This document shows positions 44,675-54,255 of a stretch of DNA of 64,000 nucleotides, piece after piece. The stretch comes from DATLSM01 sp963722965 (GTDB lineage Bacteria > Actinomycetota > Thermoleophilia > Solirubrobacterales > 70-9): assembly GCA_963722965.1 (NCBI GenBank), contig CAVROX010000002.1, positions 1 through 64,000 of the forward strand. Reading direction: 5' to 3'. The number at the start of each line of letters is the position of its first letter. Positions within the stretch are counted from its first letter, which is position 1. The translations under genes were made by a program, and so were the position numbers. The notes beneath the pieces were generated by a model. It worked only from the letters and a program-made list of their open reading frames with translations, searched no databases and was not told the DNA's origin.

Positions 44675-45881
44675 GGGTCGGTGTCCCCAAGGAGATCAAG
44701 CCCGACGAGTACCGGGTCGCAATGACCCCGGCCGGGGTGCGGGAGCTGGCCGAGCACGGGCACGAGGTGCTGATCGAGGCCGGCTGCCGGCGAAGGCAGC
44801 GCGATCGCCGACGCCGAGTACGCGGCCCAGGGTGCGCGGATCGTGCCCGACGCCGCGACCGTGCTTCGAGCAGGCCGAGATGATCGTCAAGGTCAAGGAG
44901 CCGCAGGCGACCGAGGTCGAGCTGCTGCGCTCCGGCCAGATCCTCTTCACCTACCTGCACCTGGCGCCCGACCCCGAGCTGACCCGCGGGCTCTGCGGCT
45001 CGGGCGCCACCTGCATCGCCTACGAGACGGTCGAGGACGTCCACGGCCGCCTGCCGCTGCTGGCGCCGATGAGCGAGATCGCCGGCAGCATGGCGACCCA
45101 GGCCGGCGCCTTCATGCTGGAGAAGCCGCTCGGCGGCCGCGGCGTGCTGCTGGGCGGCGTGCCCGGGCGTCGCCGCCGCGAACGTGATGTCATCGGCGGC
45201 GGCGGTGGTCGGCATGAACGCCGCCGTCGATCGCGATCGGGATGCGGGCCGACGTTTTCGTCTTCGACAAATCGATCGACCGGCTGCGCGAGCTCGAGGC
45301 GGTCTTCGGCGGTCGCTGTTCGACCGTCTACTCGACTCGACCCTGGCGATCGAGGAGATGCTGCCGCGCGCCGACCTCGTGATCGGCGCGGTGCTCGTCC
45401 ACGGCGCCCGAGCGCCCTTCGTCGATCCGCCGCGAGCAGCTCGCGCTGATGAGGCCCGGCGCGGTGCTGGTCGACGTCGCGATCGACCAGGGCGGCTGCT
45501 TTGAGACCTCGCGGCCGACGACCCACCGCGAACCGACCTTCGAGGTCGACGGGATCATCCATTACTGCGTGACCAACATGCCCGGCGCGGTGCCGATCAC
45601 CTCGACGCATGCCCTCACCAACGCGACGCTGCCCTACGCGATAGCGCTTGCCGACCTCGGCGTCGCCGAGGCGATCCGGCGCGATCCGGGCTTGCGGTCG
45701 GGGGTCAACGTCGCCGGGCGGCGAGGTGACCCATGCCGCGGTCGCAGAGGGGGTCGGGCGAGACTGGGTTGCGGTTGAGGAAGCGCTGGGGATCGAGATA
45801 AACAGCCCGCCGGCGGGCCGCGGGGTCGGGATCTCGACGACCCCTCCGCCGTTGGGCCTGATTTGCGGAGGTGGAGAGTAG
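44671..45881 (+). CDS. ald: Alanine dehydrogenase, multiply frameshifted
   Basis: Reading across frames gives MRVGVPKEIKPDEYRVAMTP, EMIVKVKEPQATEVELLRSGQILFTYLHLA, LAPMSEIAGSMATQAGAFMLEKPLGGRGVLL, an NAD-binding G-x-G-x-x-G near 45195, then DQGGCFETSRPTTHREPTF and CVTNMPGAVPITSTHALTNATLPY. This is the full order of alanine dehydrogenase, including the active-site Lys/His regions. At least six single-base shifts are needed (about 44790, 44865, 45160, 45190, 45210, 45300-45410 and 45720). The enzyme would turn alanine from the upstream transaminase into pyruvate with NADH. It ends where the next gene begins. Confidence 0.88.
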
Positions 45882-47338
45882 ATGGCGGTAGCGACGAAAA
45901 TCCGGTTGAAGAACTTCATCGGTGGCGAGGCGGTGGACCCGGTGGAGGCGGGAGCTGAAGAGTGCTCAACCCGGCGACCGGTGAGCCGATCGCCGTGGCG
46001 CCGCTCTCGACCAAAGCCGATGTCGACCGCGCGGTCAAGGCGGCCGCGAGGGGCCTTCGAGGGCTGGGCGAGGACGACGCCGGGCGAGCGGGCCGCGCGC
46101 GCTGCTCGCGGATGGCCGACCTGATCGAGGAGCGCGGCGACGGAGATCGCCGACCTCGAGGCCGCCAACGCCGGCAAGCCGCGCAGCGCCGTGCTCGAGG
46201 ACGAGATGCCGGTGATGGCCGACAACCTGCGCTTCTTCGCCGGCGCCGCGCGCTGCCTGGAGGGCCGCGCCGCCGGCGAGTACATGGAGGGCCACACCTC
46301 CTTCATCCGCCGCGAGCCGGTCGGCGTGGTCGGCCAGATCACGCCCTGGAACTACCCGCTGATGATGGCGATCTGGAAGATCGGCCCGGCGCTCGCGAGC
46401 CGGCAACACGATCGTGCTCAAGCCGGCCGAGACGACGCCGCTGACGACGCTGCAGCTCGCCGAGCTCGCGCGCCGAGATCCTTCCCGCCGGCGTCCTCAA
46501 CGTCGATCGGCGGCCACGGCGACCCGGCCGGTCAGCGCGCTCGTCGACCCACCCGACGTCGGCGATGGTCTCGCTGACCGGCTCGGTCGCCGACCGGCAA
46601 GTGGATCGCCGCAGGCCGCGGCCGAGCACGCTCAAGCGCGTCCACCTCGAGCTGGGCGGCAAGGCGCCCGTGATCGTCTTCGACGACGTCGACATCGAGG
46701 CGGCGATGGAGACGATCGCCGGCACCGGCTACTACAACGCCGGCCAGGACTGCACCGCGGCGACCCGCGTGCTCGCCTCGGCCGGCGTCTACGACGACGT
46801 CGTCGACGGTCTCGTCGAGCGAGGCCGAGGGGCTGGTGCTCGGCGACACGATGTCCGCCGAGACCGACCCTGGGCCCGCTCAACTCCGCGCGCCAGCGCG
46901 AGCGGGTCGAGGGGTTCCTCGAGCGCCGGCCCGGCGAGCGCCGAGATCGTCACCGGCGGCCGCGAGCCCGACCGGCCCGGGTTCTTCCTCGAGCCGGCCG
47001 TCGTCGCGGGACTGCAGCAGGACGACGAGATGATCCAGCACGAGATCTTCGGCCCGGTGATCACCGTGCAGCCCTTCGCCGACGAGGAGAAGGCGATCGA
47101 GTGGGCCAACGGCACCCGCTACGGCCTCGCCTCCTCGGTCTGGACCCGCGACGTCGGCCGCGCGATGCGGGTCGCAAACGCGCTGCGCTTCGGCTGCGTT
47201 TGGATCAACGACCACATTCCGCTCGTCTCCGAGATGCCCCACGGCGGCTACAAGCAGTCCGGCTACGGCAAGGACCTCTCGATGTACGCGCTGGAGGACT
47301 ACACCGAGATCAAGCACGTGATGATCAACCTCGAATGA
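45882..47338 (+). CDS. Gamma-aminobutyraldehyde-type aldehyde dehydrogenase, multiply frameshifted
   Basis: It starts MAVATKIRLKNFIGGEAVDP at an ATG directly after the ald stop. Across frames it reads LNPATGEPIAVAPLS, GHTSFIRREPVGVVGQITPWNYPLM, a shifted NAD-binding segment, VHLELGGKAPVIVFDDVDIE (catalytic Glu region), TGYYNAGQDCTAATRVLAS (catalytic Cys) and a C terminus PHGGYKQSGYGKDLSMYALEDYTEIKHVM. The last block is typical of gamma-aminobutyraldehyde dehydrogenases (PatD/Prr). At least eight one-base shifts occur between 45960 and 46960. It completes a putrescine to GABA/succinate route. Confidence 0.85.
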
Positions 47339-47372
47339 GGTTCCCCTCACTCCGGAAAGGGCCGCCCGCCTG

Positions 47373-49055
47373 GTGAGAGGGCGGGTCGGCGGGGTCGGGG
47401 TCGGAGCGCTGCTGGTGGCGGTCTTCCTGGCCAGCGCCGGGGCGGGGGCGCCGGGGTCTGAAGAAGTGCCGCTCTGCCACGGCAAGCGGGCGACGATCGT
47501 GGGGACCGACGGCAACGACGTCATCCACGGCACGCCGCGAAGCGACGTGATCTGGGGCGGTCGGGGCAACGACGTCATCTACGGCGAAGGTGGCGATGAC
47601 GTCATCTGCGGCGGCCCGGGGGACGACGTGATCCATGGGGGGCGGGGCGATGACTGGCTAGACGGCGGTCCCGGGCGCGACATCGTCCTCGGCGAACTCG
47701 GCGATGACACGGTGCTCGGCGGCGCCGGCAACGAAGACGAGGTCAGCGGCGGGCTTGGGATCGATCTCCTCAACGGCGGACCCGGCAACGATGACATCGT
47801 CCACGGCGACTACGGCTATGACCAGATGTACGGCGGTTCGGGCGCCGGCGACATCGCCTCCTTTGCCACCGACGTCGGCGGTAAGGGCCACGCCGGCGTC
47901 TGGGCCTCGCTGCCGGCACACCGTGCCCATGGCGACGGCCACGACAAGCTGTATGGCTTCGAGAGCCTCGAAGGCTCGGCCTTCGACGACACCCTGATCG
48001 GCGATAAGGCAGACAACAAGATCATCGGCGGCCCCGGCGACGACCACCTGATCGGCGGCGGCGGCTCCGATGAACTAAACGGCGGCGAGGGAACCGACAG
48101 ATGTCAGGGTGGGCCGGTGCGAACCTCCTGCGGGCCCGAAAAGGTCCCGGGCGGAGCCTACGCGCAGCTTGACCTGACCCCGGGCGGTGGCGGGGGGCTT
48201 CAGTTCCTCGGCGCCGGCGGCGCCGACCACCTCACGGTTTCCTTTGACCAAGCCAGCGGGAGCTTCGCGATCGCTGACACCAGGCCAATCGCCGTCGGCG
48301 AAGGCTGCCTGCATCCCGACCCCGCCGATCTCGGCCAGATCGCCTGCCCGCTCGCCGGCCCCGCCCGCTGGTTGATGGTCGCCCTCGGCCCCGGCAACGA
48401 CACCCTCACGGTGCAGGGCTCCCTGGCGGCGGTTGAGAGCGTCCGCATCTCCGGCGGCCCCGGCAACGACACGATCCACGGCGGTCCGGAGAACGACCTG
48501 ATCGAGTCGGGCACCGGCAGCGATCACATCTACGGCGGGGCGGGCGAAGACGGGCTGGTCGGCGGCCTGCCCGGTCCCACCTATCTCTACGGAGGCCCGG
48601 GCAGCGACCTGCTGGCCGCCGGCGGCGGCTGCGCGGGGGGTGCGTTGGTCGGTGGCCCGGGCAACGATGACGCCTCCTTCGCGGAGACCCAGGCCCACCC
48701 GGGCCTTCTCTACGTCTCCCTCGCCTCCCACGCGGCATGGATCAGCGCCATCCACGCTTGCCACCGGGTCCACCTGCGCACCGATGAGGAGATCGAGGGC
48801 TCCTTCGGCGACGACGTCCTGATCGGGGACTCAGGCGCCAACCTGCTGATCGGCCAGCCCGGCGTCGACAGCTTTTACGGCCGCGGCGGCAACGACGTGA
48901 TCGACGCCCGCGACGGGGTTCGCGATGCCCACATCCAGTGCGGCATCGACGGCCAGCGCGCTGGAATTGCCCTCACCGATACCTTCGACCCGCCGGCGAT
49001 CGACTGCCGCAAGACCGTGCACGGCAGCCCGCTGGCCAGGCTGGGCGCGCTCTGA
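47373..49055 (+). CDS. Secreted RTX-type (hemolysin-type calcium-binding repeat) protein
   Basis: The 560-residue protein has an N-terminal signal peptide (VGALLVAVFLASAGAGAPG). About a dozen nonapeptide repeats of the G-G-x-G-x-D/N-x-h-x type follow, for example RGNDVIYGEGGDDVICGGPGDD and GGPGNDTIHGGPENDLIESG. These bind calcium and fold into a parallel beta-roll once outside the cell. A non-repeat block at about 235-350 lies between two repeat sections. There are no frameshifts, unlike the flanking genes. No toxin domain is seen, so an adhesive or structural role is more likely. Confidence 0.88.
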   Translation: MRGRVGGVGVGALLVAVFLASAGAGAPGSEEVPLCHGKRATIVGTDGNDVIHGTPRSDVIWGGRGNDVIYGEGGDDVICGGPGDDVIHGGRGDDWLDGGPGRDIVLGELGDDTVLGGAGNEDEVSGGLGIDLLNGGPGNDDIVHGDYGYDQMYGGSGAGDIASFATDVGGKGHAGVWASLPAHRAHGDGHDKLYGFESLEGSAFDDTLIGDKADNKIIGGPGDDHLIGGGGSDELNGGEGTDRCQGGPVRTSCGPEKVPGGAYAQLDLTPGGGGGLQFLGAGGADHLTVSFDQASGSFAIADTRPIAVGEGCLHPDPADLGQIACPLAGPARWLMVALGPGNDTLTVQGSLAAVESVRISGGPGNDTIHGGPENDLIESGTGSDHIYGGAGEDGLVGGLPGPTYLYGGPGSDLLAAGGGCAGGALVGGPGNDDASFAETQAHPGLLYVSLASHAAWISAIHACHRVHLRTDEEIEGSFGDDVLIGDSGANLLIGQPGVDSFYGRGGNDVIDARDGVRDAHIQCGIDGQRAGIALTDTFDPPAIDCRKTVHGSPLARLGAL

Positions 49056-49099
49056 GCTCCCCACGGCCCGCCCTTGAGCCTGCGACTAGGCTTTTGGGG

Positions 49100-49279
49100 A
49101 TGGCGAAGACCGCGAGTGCAGAGGAGGCCGCCGCGGTGGCGGCCGCGATCGAGCGGTTCGTCGCGGAGATGGCCCCCGCCGAGCCGCCGCCGCCGTCGCT
49201 CAGCCCGTGGCAGCGGGCGGCGCTGGTCGAGGGGGTGGGCGCGAGGGAGGCGGCCGAGGAGCTGAGGCGATTTGACTAA
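49100..49279 (+). CDS. Small acyl-CoA carboxylase epsilon-like protein
   Basis: The 59-residue product (MAKTASAEEAAAVAAAIERF ... SPWQRAALVEGVGAREAAEE) has the pattern of actinobacterial carboxylase epsilon subunits: an Ala/Glu-rich helix, a Pro-rich linker and a Trp-containing C-terminal helix. Such subunits stabilise the carboxylase alpha-beta complex, and an alpha chain is encoded 6 kb downstream, but the beta chain is not in the window. The match is weak because the protein is short. Confidence 0.45.
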   Translation: MAKTASAEEAAAVAAAIERFVAEMAPAEPPPPSLSPWQRAALVEGVGAREAAEELRRFD

Positions 49280-49291
49280 AGGAGGAACGAG

Positions 49292-49501
49292 ATGGCTGTC
49301 GTGAAAATCATCGAGTTGGTCGGCAGCTCGAAGACGTCTACCGACGACGCTGCAAAACAGGCGCTGAGCCAGGCTCAGGGCACGCTGCGCAACATCCGCG
49401 CGGTGGACATCGTCTCGACCGGGATCCGCGGCGAGAACCTCGACGAGTACCGGGCGCACGTGCGGGTCGCCTTCCTGATCGAGGGCACCGAGGTCGACTG
49501 A
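49292..49501 (+). CDS. Dodecin
   Basis: The 69-residue protein MAVVKIIELVGSSKTSTDDA ... VDIVSTGIRGENLDEYRAHVRVAFLIEGTEVD has the dodecin length and pattern, including the Trp-less flavin site and the conserved VxKxIELxGxS start. Dodecins are dodecameric flavin-binding proteins that store or buffer FMN/FAD. An AAAGGAGG site precedes the ATG. It shares a TGATG overlap with the rhodanese gene. Confidence 0.92.
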   Translation: MAVVKIIELVGSSKTSTDDAAKQALSQAQGTLRNIRAVDIVSTGIRGENLDEYRAHVRVAFLIEGTEVD

Positions 49502-49878
49502 TGCGGGAGCTCTCACCGACCCAGGCCCGGGAGCTTCTCGCCGGCGGCGCGCAGCTGATCGACGTGCGGACCCCCCACGAGTGGGAGGCCGGACGAATCG
49601 GGGGCTCGGCCCATATCGAGCTGGGCGAGCTGAGCGCCCGGGCGGGGGAGGTCGAGCGCCAGCGGCCGGTCGTCTTTTACTGCCGCGGCGATAGCCGCTC
49701 AGAGATGGCTGCCGCTGCCTTTGAGGCCGACGGCTATCAGACGGCGGTCCTGGCCGGCGGGATCGAGGCCTGGGCCGCCGCCGGCCACCCGCTTGAGCCC
49801 GAGGACGGCTACGTCGCCGAGTCCGGCGAGGCGGCGTCGATCCTCGCGGCGCGCAAAAGGTCCCTCGCCGGGCTCTGA
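49501..49878 (+). CDS. Rhodanese-like sulfurtransferase
   Basis: The 125-residue, single-domain protein has LIDVRTPHEWEAGRIGGSAHIELGEL near the start, the catalytic Cys in VVFYCRGDSRSEMAA and the closing motif AVLAGGIEAWAAAGHPLE. Rhodaneses move sulfane sulfur. It starts within the dodecin stop and lies just upstream of the sulfur assimilation genes. Confidence 0.92.
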   Translation: MRELSPTQARELLAGGAQLIDVRTPHEWEAGRIGGSAHIELGELSARAGEVERQRPVVFYCRGDSRSEMAAAAFEADGYQTAVLAGGIEAWAAAGHPLEPEDGYVAESGEAASILAARKRSLAGL

Positions 49879-49945
49879 GCAGGCCGCTCAGCTCGCCGCT
49901 GAGCGGTGGAGCGAACCCGCGAGGTAGCCTCCTCGCAAGCTAAAT

Positions 49946-49964
49946 ACCCGAATCCCAGTCGGGT
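49946..49964. promoter_or_regulatory. Inverted repeat upstream of sulfite reductase
   Basis: Perfect ACCCGA-N7-TCGGGT, inside TAAATACCCGA...TCGGGTTTTG, in an A/T-rich gap just before the sulfite reductase start. The shape fits a dimeric repressor site such as those of Rrf2/CymR-type sulfur regulators. As RNA it would form a weak 6-bp hairpin followed by TTTT, so a terminator for the rhodanese gene is the alternative. Confidence 0.5.
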
Positions 49965-49973
49965 TTTGCTATT

Positions 49974-51819
49974 TTGATCCGCGTGGAGGTCGTCGTCGAT
50001 CAGCGCAAGGACCAGCCGGGCAAGGGCCGCACCGGCACCCTCGAGAACCCCGAGTCCTACGCCAACGTCCCCGGACATGTGATCCCGATCCTCGAGCGCG
50101 AGTTCGACGACTTCGACAACGAAGCGGCCAGCGCTTCCTGCGCGGCGCTCGCCCGAGGACCAGTTCATCGGCTTCCGGCTCAAGCAGGGCGTCTACGGTC
50201 AGCGCCAGCCGAGCGTGCAGATGGTCCGGGTGAAGCTGCCCTTCGGCGGCGTCACCCCGGAGCAGATGGAGGCCTTCGCCGACGGTCGATCGAGCGCTAC
50301 GCGCCGCTTGCGAAGGGCCACGTCACCACCCGCCAGAACGTCCAGATCCACCACGTCCCGCTGCGCGACATCGAGTCAGCTGATCCGCGAGATCTCCGCC
50401 GTCGGGCTCTCCTCGCGCGAGGGCTGCGGCAACACGGTGCGCAACGTCACCGGCGACCCCTGGGCCGGCGTCGCGCCGGACGAGGTCTTCGACCCGACGC
50501 CCTATGCCGGCGCCTACGTGCGCTATTTCGTCCGCACCGAGTCATGCCAGCTGATGCCGCGCAAGATCAAGACCGCCTTCACCGGCTCCGACGAGGACCG
50601 CGCGATCACCGGCATCCACGACGTCGCCTTCCTCTCCCGCGAGCGGGACGGGGTCAGGGGGCTTCGAGATCCGGGTCGGCGGCGGCACCTCGATCATGGC
50701 CCGCGTCGCCCCCACCCTGTATGAGTTCGTCGCGGCCGACAACGGCGAGTACCTGAAGGTCGCCGAGGCGGTACTGCGCATCTTCGACCGCCAGGAGTGG
50801 CTGCGGGTAAACCGGGCGCGGGCGCGGATCAAGGTGCTGATCGACAAGATCGGCATCGACGCCTTCCGCGAGCTGGTCGAGGAGGAGCTCGAGGGCGAGT
50901 GGGTCGCAGAGCGCGACTTCGACGTCGGGCGGCTGCTGTTTGACGACGACGAGGAGGCGAACGCACCGCCGGTGCCGGCCGCCGTCGCATCGCCCAACGG
51001 GCGATCGCTCGGAGTTTGAGCGCTTCGTGAGGCGAACGTGCAGGCCCAGCGCCAGGAGGGCTTCGCCACCGTCGAGGTGCAGATCGACCGCGGCGACCTC
51101 ACGCCCGAGCAGTTCCGCGGGCTGGCGGCGATCATGCGCGCTTCTCCGGCGGCTACGCGCGCAGCACCGTGCAGCAGAACCTGGTCTTGCGCTGGGTGCG
51201 CGAGGAGGCGCTCTACGAGGTCTGGCAGCGACTGGGGGACCTCGGCCTCGGTGAGGCCGGCGCGCGCGAGGTCACCGACGTGGTCAGCTGCCCCGGCACC
51301 GACAGCTGCAAACTCGGGATCACCAGCTCGATGGGCCTCAACCGGGCGATCAGGGAGCGGCTCGAGGCGATGGAGATCGCTGACCCGCTGACGCGGGCAA
51401 TCCAGATCAAGATCAGCGGCTGCCCGAACGGCTGCAGCCAGCACCACATCGCCAACATCGGCTTCTACGGGGCCTCGCTGAAGGTGGGGGGCCGCACGAT
51501 GCCCGCCTACATCCCGCACATCGGCGGCAACTACGAGGGGGGCGAGGTGGTCTTCGGGGCGAGGCTCAAGTCCCGCCTGCCGGCCAGGCGGGTCCCGGAG
51601 GCTGTCGAGCGCTGGATCCGGCTCTACGAGGCCGAGCGCGCCGGCTGCGAGCGGTTCAACGCCTTCGCTGTGCGGGTCGGCGGCGAGCGCTTCGAAGCGG
51701 CGGTCAAGGACCTCACCCTGCCCGCCGATTTCAGCCTCGCCACGATGCAGCAGTTCATCGACTGGAACCGCTCCAGTCCCTACAAGGTCGAGCGCGGCGA
51801 GGGCGAGTGCGCGATCTAG
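49974..51819 (+). CDS. Ferredoxin-dependent assimilatory sulfite (nitrite) reductase, frameshifted
   Basis: Across frames the protein has two ferredoxin-like halves, SVQMVRVKLPFGGVTPEQMEAF, VTTRQNVQIHHVPLRDIE, EGCGNTVRNVTGDPWAG, then the sirohaem/4Fe-4S cysteines in VVSCPGTDSCKLGIT and ISGCPNGCSQHHIANIGF. Frame changes are needed near 50130, 50150, 50285, 50380, 50660, 50995, 51035 and 51145. The start is TTG 49974 or GTG 49983. Context (APS reductase, ATP sulfurylase, APS kinase) favours sulfite over nitrite as substrate. Confidence 0.88.
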
Positions 51820-51829
51820 GGATGATCCG

Positions 51830-52549
51830 ATGAAGCCGCCTCCTGCCACACTGCCCGCTCCGATGCCAACCGCCGCCGACATCGATCACGAGGCAGTCAG
51901 TGCCGAGCTCGAGCATCGGTCCGCCCAGCGGGCGCTGGAGTGGATGTTTGAGAGCTTCGGTGCCAGCCACTACATCGCCTGCTCCTTCCAGAAGACCAGC
52001 TCGGTCACCGCCCACATGGCGAGTCAGGTCAACCCCGAGGCCCGCTTCTTTTACCTCGATACCGACCTGCTCTTCGCGGAGACCTACGAGACCCGCGATC
52101 GCCTCGCCGAGCACCTCGGGATCGAGTTTCACCGCTTCAGCAACCTCACCCTCGCCGAGCAGGCCGCCCGGCACGGCGAGGAGCTGTGGCGGCGCGATCC
52201 TGACTCCTGCTGCGGGCTGCGCAAGGTCGAGCCGCTGCGCCGGGCGCTTGACTCCGTAGACTGCTGGATGGCCGGCGTCCGCCGCGAAGATTCCAGCAGC
52301 CGCTCCACCACGCCGAAGTTCGGCTGGGACAAGCGCTTTCAGCTGTGGAAGCTAAACCCCCTCGCGGACTGGACCGAGCGCGACGTCTGGAACTACATCC
52401 GTGAGCACCACCTCCCGTACAACCCCCTCCATGATCGTGGTTACCCGTCGATCGGCTGCACCCACTGCACCCAGCCGGTCGGGCCGGGCGGCTCGCCCCG
52501 CGATGGCCGCTGGGCGGGCGTCGCAAAGACGGAGTGCGGGATCAACTAG
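51830..52549 (+). CDS. cysH: Adenylylsulfate (APS) reductase, 4Fe-4S type
   Basis: The 239-residue enzyme has the PP-loop-like SFQKTSSVTAHM, RFFYLDTDLLFAETYETRD, and the paired cysteines DSCCGLRKVEPL and GCTHCTQPV, which bind a 4Fe-4S cluster and mark APS rather than PAPS specificity. The C-terminal catalytic Cys is in TECGIN. It is intact, in contrast to the broken genes on both sides. It makes sulfite for the preceding reductase. Confidence 0.93.
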   Translation: MKPPPATLPAPMPTAADIDHEAVSAELEHRSAQRALEWMFESFGASHYIACSFQKTSSVTAHMASQVNPEARFFYLDTDLLFAETYETRDRLAEHLGIEFHRFSNLTLAEQAARHGEELWRRDPDSCCGLRKVEPLRRALDSVDCWMAGVRREDSSSRSTTPKFGWDKRFQLWKLNPLADWTERDVWNYIREHHLPYNPLHDRGYPSIGCTHCTQPVGPGGSPRDGRWAGVAKTECGIN

Positions 52550-52603
52550 CGGCGCAAGACGCGCCACCCACCTGCCCCCGACCAGATTGGTGAGAACCTC
52601 CCG

Positions 52604-53691
52604 ATGAGCGACGCCGAGACCATGACCAACCTCTCCCTGACCCTCTCTGAGCGCCACACCGCCGACTTCGAGATGATCGCATCGGCGGCTTTGCCCCCCT
52701 CACCGGCTTTCAGGGCTCCGCCGACTGGGAGTCGGTCTGCGCGCAGATGCGGACCGCCGAGGGCGACTACTGGCCGATCCCGATCACCCTCGCCAGCGAG
52801 CTTGAGTGCGAGGTGGGGGACGTCGTCTCGCCTCGCAAGCGACGAAGGAAAGCCGCTGGGCCGGATCCGCGTGGAGGAGATCTTCGAGCGCGATGCTGCG
52901 CAGCGAGGCCGAGCGGGTCTACCGCACCACCGATGAGGCCCACCCGGGCGTGGCGGCGATCTATGAGGAGGGATCGCGCTGCATCGCGGGCCCGATCGAC
53001 GCCGACGCGCTGCCCGATCACGAGGCGCCCTTCATGCGCCGCTACCTGACGCCCGAGCAGACCAAACGCGGAGTTCGCCGAGCGCGGCTGGAAGCGGATC
53101 GTCGCCTTCCAGACCCGAAACCCGATCCACCGCGCCCACGAGTACCTGACCAAGGCGCGCGCTTGAGGTCAGCGACGGCCTCTTCATCCAGCCCCTGATC
53201 GGCAAGACCAAGGCCGGCGACATCCCCGCCGAGGTGCGGATGCGCTGCTATGAGGTGCTGATGGAGCGCTACTACCCCGAGGACCGGGTGCTCTCGGGGT
53301 AAAGCCCGGCGAAGATGCACTACGCCGGGCCCCGCGAGGCGGTCCTGCACGCGATCGTGCGCCAGAAACTACGGCGCCACCCACTTCATCGTCGGCCGCG
53401 ACCACGCCGGCGCCGGGGACTACTACGGCACCTATGACGCCCAGAAGATCTTCGACGAGATCGATATCGCCGAGCTCGGCATCGAGCCACTGTTCTTCGA
53501 GCACACCTTCTGGTGCAACAGCTGCGAGGGGCTCGCCTCAAACAAGACCTGCCCCCACGAGCCCGACGCGCACCTCTTCCTCTCGGGGACCAAGGTGCGC
53601 GAGATGCTCGCGCGCCGGCGAAAGGCCGCCGCACGAGTTCTCCCGGCCCGAGGTGGCAGACATCCTGATCGACGCCTACAAGGAGGACTGA
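52604..53691 (+). CDS. sat: Sulfate adenylyltransferase (ATP sulfurylase), frameshifted
   Basis: Reading across frames gives MSDAETMTNLSLTLSERHTA, YWPIPITLASELECEVGDVVS, RIRVEEIFERD, VYRTTDEAHPGVAAIYEEG, the ATP/sulfate motif AFQTRNPIHRAHEYLTKAAL, then IQPLIGKTKAGDIPAEVRMRCYEVL, HFIVGRDHAGAGDYYGTYDAQ and FLSGTKVREML. These are the motifs of homomeric, single-chain ATP sulfurylases. At least seven one-base shifts lie between 52680 and 53630. It makes APS for cysH and for the downstream APS kinase. It ends TGA at 53689-53691. Confidence 0.9.
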
Positions 53692-53698
53692 AGCAAAG

Positions 53699-54255
53699 AT
53701 GGCCACCGAGAAGGGCTTCACCCTGTGGTTCACCGGGCTCTCGGGCGCGGGCAAGACGACGATCTCACGGCTGCTTGAGGGCCACCTGCGCGAGCGCGGG
53801 GTGCCAAGCTCGAGATCCTCGACGGCGACGTCGTCCGCGAAAACCTCTCCAAGGGCCTTGGCTTTAACAAAGCGGACCGCGACACAAACATCCGCCGCAT
53901 CGCCTTCGTCGCCGACCTGCTCTCGCGCAACGGGGTGCCGGTGATCACCGCGGCGATCTCCCCCTACGCGCAGATCCGCGCCGAGGCAAGGGAGCTGATG
54001 GGCGATCGCTTCATCGAGGTCTACGTCAAGGCATCGGTGGATACCTGCGCTGAGCGGGACGTCAAGGGTCTTTACGCGAAGGCCTTTGCCGGTGAGATCA
54101 AGGAATTCACCGGGGTCTCTGATCCCTACGAGGCGCCCGATAACCCCGAGGTGACCTGCGAGACCGAAGCGGAGACCCCCGAGGAGTCCACCGAGAAGCT
54201 GCTCGCCTACCTGCAGTCGCGGGAGTTGATTCCGGCGGCGGCGGTTACCGCGTAG
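53699..54255 (+). CDS. cysC: Adenylylsulfate kinase, frameshifted
   Basis: The P-loop is LWFTGLSGAGKTTISRLLEG. After one extra base near 53803 it continues LEILDGDVVRENLSKGLGFNKADRDTNIRRIAFVADLLSRNGV, then ITAAISPYAQIRAEARELMG, EVYVKASVDTCAERDVKGLY and a C-terminal substrate-binding region. It phosphorylates APS to PAPS. Because the reductase is the APS type, PAPS is likely to serve sulfation or a reserve rather than assimilation. The 3' end overlaps the end of the convergent PHP gene. Confidence 0.9.

Noticed and set aside
42855..45215. Very long open frame (786 codons) on the minus strand
   Set aside because: It lies opposite the aminotransferase and PucR genes, whose motifs are clear; the minus frame has no recognisable domain and exists because of high GC third positions.
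44671..47338. Calling ald and the aldehyde dehydrogenase true pseudogenes
   Set aside because: All catalytic motifs are preserved between the indels and the density of one-base changes is not compatible with normal decay.
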